Positions 61,803 to 64,000 of a stretch of 64,000 nucleotides of DNA are shown in pieces. Origin of the DNA: Weizmannia acidilactici (GTDB lineage Bacteria; Bacillota; Bacilli; Bacillales; Bacillaceae_C). The position numbers were made by a program, and so were the translations under genes. The notes beneath the pieces are model-generated. The model did not search any database. It worked only from the letters and a program-made list of their open reading frames with translations, and was not told the origin of the DNA. The stretch lies in contig NZ_BKZR01000016.1 of assembly GCF_008974225.1 (NCBI RefSeq), positions 5,272 through 69,271 of the forward strand, in the 5' to 3' direction. Each line of letters begins with the position of its first letter. The first letter of the stretch is position 1.

Positions 61803-62564
61803 TTAATCTTTCGGCCCGCCTGCGACATAAAGCACCTGGCCGTTTACAAATGATGATTCTTCCATGGCAAAGAAAAGCACCGCATTAGCAATATCTTCCG
61901 GCTTTCCCGTCCGGCCCACCGGGATCATCGATTGGTTATATTGGATAAAATCGTTGAAATCGACGCCAATCCGCTCTGCTGTTGCTTTTGTCATATCGGT
62001 TTCAATAAATCCAGGCGCAACTGCGTTTGTCGTAATCCCGAATTTTCCAAGCTCGATTGCCAATGTTTTCGTAAAACCCTGCAGGCCCGCTTTTGCGGCA
62101 GCGTAATTTGCCTGGCCGCGGTTGCCAAGCGCGGACGTGGAAGAGGTGTTAATGATTCTCCCGTATTTGTTTTCCACCATGTTTTGCTGGACTGCCTTTG
62201 AGAAAAGAAACGCCCCTTTTAAATGGACATTCATGACCGTATCCCAGTCCTCGTCCGTCATTTTAAACAGCAGGTTGTCCCGGATCACACCCGCATTGTT
62301 GACGAGAATATCGATTTTGTCGTATTGCCCGAGCACCGCCGAAACCGCCGCTTCCACCTGTGCACGTTTTGAAACGTCGGCTGTTTGCGCCATCACGTCA
62401 TACCCTTTTTCCTTTAATCCTTTTACGGTTTCTTCCAAGGCTTTTTCATTAATATCGACGAGGCAGACTTTTGCCCCTTCTTTCGCAAAAGCAGATGCAA
62501 CCGCTTTACCGATCCCCCTGCTTGCACCCGTGACGACCGCAACCCTGTTTTCAAACCTTTTCAA
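61803..62564 (-). CDS. FabG-like 3-oxoacyl reductase (SDR)
   Basis: 253 residues. TGASRGIGKAVASAF (residues 10-24), the cofactor CLVDINEK, NNAG, and the catalytic triad in INTSSTSALGNRGQANYAAAK. It should reduce 3-oxoacyl-CoA or -ACP, giving the substrate of the two dehydratase subunits that follow in the same operon. TTG 62564 has AAAAGGGGG about 9 bases upstream; the longer frame to 62615 is unsupported. Confidence 0.86.
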   Translation of the reverse strand: MKRFENRVAVVTGASRGIGKAVASAFAKEGAKVCLVDINEKALEETVKGLKEKGYDVMAQTADVSKRAQVEAAVSAVLGQYDKIDILVNNAGVIRDNLLFKMTDEDWDTVMNVHLKGAFLFSKAVQQNMVENKYGRIINTSSTSALGNRGQANYAAAKAGLQGFTKTLAIELGKFGITTNAVAPGFIETDMTKATAERIGVDFNDFIQYNQSMIPVGRTGKPEDIANAVLFFAMEESSFVNGQVLYVAGGPKD

Positions 62565-62696
62565 CTCCGGATTCCCCCTTTTCCGCAGAAATTTGGCAGC
62601 GTTTTCAATATCCACAAAAAAATAAACGCTGTTTATATTTTAGACTCATTGCACTCTTTTGTAAATATTCTGTTTTTCTTTCGGCATCGAAACATT

Positions 62697-62837
62697 TACT
62701 TTCCTGAAAAAATCCCGATTGAGCTACCGTTTGTCGATTTTAAAACTACGGGGACCTGCTCGTGCTCACCCCTTTACCACGAAGCGGAGCATATCGGGCA
62801 GATGAAAGCAATGAAGCGGAACATTGATGCCGGGTAA
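62697..62837 (+). pseudogene. C-terminal relic of a DinB-family protein
   Basis: The + frame reads PIELPFVDFKTTGTC, then LYHEAEHIGQMKAMKRN and a stop. The HEAEHIGQMKAMKR piece is the last metal-ligand helix of DinB/YkkA-type proteins. There is no start or N-terminus (~110 residues lost). Confidence 0.55.
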
Positions 62838-62839
62838 AC

Positions 62840-62873
62840 AAAACTCCGGCGCTTGCCCGGCGCCGGAGTTTTT
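62840..62873. terminator. Bidirectional terminator
   Basis: AAAACTCCGGCGC / GCGCCGGAGTTTT with a 7-base loop; also ends the - strand phosphoesterase gene. Confidence 0.92.
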
Positions 62874-62883
62874 CCAACCAAAT

Positions 62884-63603
62884 TTAATCGTTTTTTGCCC
62901 GCGTTAAAATATCGATCAATTTTTCCTTATTCGGATAATCGGAGTTTTTAAACTGCTTGATCGTTTTCCCCACATCATATGTGACGCGGACAATGGAAAC
63001 TTGGAAGCCGTTTTCTCCAATTTCGACAATCGCGTAAGAAGCTTTCGGAACGCCGTCAAACGGCAGCCCGACACTTCCCAGGTTGACGACCGTTTTGCCG
63101 CCAAAGGTGCGGATATACGGCGTATGGATATGACCATACAAGTATATATCTGCTTCTTCCTGCATTAATTTTTCTTTCAGCTTGCTGTTTCCGCTGTCCG
63201 GCAGCACATTTTCAAACAAGCTGTAAGGCGTGGCGTGGAACCCGTGGATTTTGATTCCTCCGTACTCATATTTCACTTCCTCAGGCAGTCGGTGCAACGC
63301 TTCTACTGCATTTTGGCCCATTTGGGATACGACCCAGTCCCTCTCCTTGTTCATGATTTCGTAAGCGGCTTCCGGAACTTCGCCCATGCCGACGCCCCTG
63401 TACACCCATTCATCGGCATTGCCTTTGATCACATCTGTTTGCAATGACTGGACCAAATCATACGCCCGCTGCGGCTCCGGGCCACGGAAACAAAGATCCC
63501 CGAGCACAAAGATTTTATCCGCCCTTTTTTGTTCAATATCTTCCAGCACTGCCTCAAACGCATTCGCATTGCCGTGAATATCGGAAATAAATGCCAGTTT
63601 CAA
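62884..63603 (-). CDS. Metallophosphoesterase (YfcE/MJ0936-like)
   Basis: 239 residues, calcineurin-like. FISDIHGNANAFEAVL (DxH), VLGDLCFRGPEP (GDxxxRG-like), KGNADEW (GNxD/E), and YGHIHTPYI (GHxH) are the metal-binding motifs. YfcE-type enzymes are phosphodiesterases; the natural substrate is unknown. TTG 63603 has GAGGTG at 6 bases; the GTG at 63612 is part of that site. Confidence 0.87.
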   Translation of the reverse strand: MKLAFISDIHGNANAFEAVLEDIEQKRADKIFVLGDLCFRGPEPQRAYDLVQSLQTDVIKGNADEWVYRGVGMGEVPEAAYEIMNKERDWVVSQMGQNAVEALHRLPEEVKYEYGGIKIHGFHATPYSLFENVLPDSGNSKLKEKLMQEEADIYLYGHIHTPYIRTFGGKTVVNLGSVGLPFDGVPKASYAIVEIGENGFQVSIVRVTYDVGKTIKQFKNSDYPNKEKLIDILTRAKND

Positions 63604-63687
63604 TACAATCACCTCAAAAACGCTGTTTCCTCTATTATATCATAACGGTTTCCGGCTATACCCGGGGAAGAAATGAACATACTGCCG

Positions 63688-63852
63688 CTTTTGCGCTGTC
63701 ACAATGGCGGCTCCTGCACAGGGGAACAAGTCGCAGATTTCGGAAAAGCAAAATCCCAACAGAAAGAGCACAGCCCTGTTTATGATGTCATGAAAAAAAT
63801 CAATGAAATGCTCGACCTGAACCATATCTTAAACCCGAGTAAAGTTTTTCGT
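63688..63852 (+). pseudogene. C-terminal relic of a GlcD-type FAD-linked oxidase
   Basis: The + frame reads CHNGGSCTGEQVADFGKAK and then VYDVMKKINEMLDLNHILNP, which follows the end of glycolate/D-lactate oxidase subunit GlcD (GGTITGEHG ... DPNHILNPGK). The first ~400 residues are absent and the GEHG histidine has changed to GEQV, so it is dead. The frame runs on to 63987 without homology. Confidence 0.6.
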
Positions 63853-64000
63853 TTAACGCCACGATTTATCCGCGGACTTCCCCGTTCAAAAAAGGCAGCC
63901 GTTTTCCAATACAGGCTTCTGCCCGGAATTTTTTTGCCTGGTTGGGGCAAACGTCTATATCCAAGGGCAGTAATCCACATACCCTAATGTTGAACATTGA

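Noticed and set aside
1..64000. CRISPR arrays, tRNA or rRNA genes, prophage
   Set aside because: I saw no regularly spaced repeats, tRNA cloverleafs, rRNA or phage structural genes; the Ter copies are too few and too irregular to be a CRISPR.

Overview
The window looks like the replication-terminus region of a spore-forming member of the Bacillaceae, with moderate GC in most genes. The evidence for that lineage is a replication terminator protein gene (rtp, 13572-13949), which is restricted to Bacillus and close relatives, plus spore genes (sspH, cwlJ, a gerPA/gerPF-type gene, a YjcZ-type micropeptide, ypzG), strong GGAGG ribosome-binding sites and frequent TTG starts. The gene set (aco cluster, glg operon, L-2-hydroxyacid dehydrogenase) would fit Heyndrickxia (Bacillus) coagulans, but that species name is an inference from memory, not shown by the sequence.

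The central reading is a replication fork trap. Four similar Ter-like sites with the same orientation lie just upstream of rtp (13.26-13.54 kb). One good Ter-like site and one weaker one lie in the opposite orientation at 44.40-44.52 kb. A 28-bp candidate dif site (27575-27602) lies roughly midway between them. With the polarity known for Bacillus subtilis Ter (forks blocked when they meet the B half-site first), rightward forks would pass the left array and stop at 44.4 kb, and leftward forks would do the reverse. Gene direction agrees: most genes left of dif are on the + strand and most genes from about 34.5 kb rightward are on the - strand.

Layout. 1-4.2 kb: end of the acetoin dehydrogenase operon (acoC, acoL) and its sigma-54 activator acoR. 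4.5-8 kb: metallo-hydrolase, threonine aldolase-like enzyme, macrodomain hydrolase, sspH. 8-13.2 kb: a fatty-acid/CoA locus in partial decay (SDR-thiolase relic, CaiB-type CoA transferase with an apparent ATT start, a frameshifted acyl-CoA ligase, an intact acyl-CoA ligase). 13.2-21.4 kb: Ter array and rtp, HAD phosphatases, DUF420 protein, small envelope proteins, L-2-hydroxyacid dehydrogenase, LacI regulator with GH4 6-phospho-glucosidase. 21.4-27.3 kb: an AT-rich acquired island (cadC-cadA, a large hairpin element, IS3 and Tn3-family transposase relics, resolvase relic, tandem DUF1801 genes). 27.3-34.5 kb: dif, a hydrolase-like/SARP-like fusion regulator, SDR, MFS exporter, cwlJ, adenine deaminase. 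34.5-44 kb: exoA, a frameshifted mug, a beta-hydroxyacid dehydrogenase, and the glycogen operon glgB-glgC-glgD-glgA, where glgA carries an in-frame stop at the catalytic glutamate; a GH15-like gene precedes it. 44-50 kb: Ter sites, ypzG, a candidate structured small RNA, DsbA-like, GNAT, NUDIX, mntH, small spore genes and a Gfo/Idh/MocA oxidoreductase. 50.3-63.6 kb: guanine riboswitch with pbuG, NUDIX, Dps, VanZ, a cation:proton antiporter behind a Shine-Dalgarno-sequestering hairpin, an ABC-2 exporter, murB, gnd, a MaoC/MaoC/SDR operon, a phosphoesterase and two gene relics.

Several broken genes (acyl-CoA ligase, mug, a small ORF next to the gerP-like gene) are broken at or near homopolymer runs. 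Either they are recent mutations or some are sequencing errors; reads would decide.
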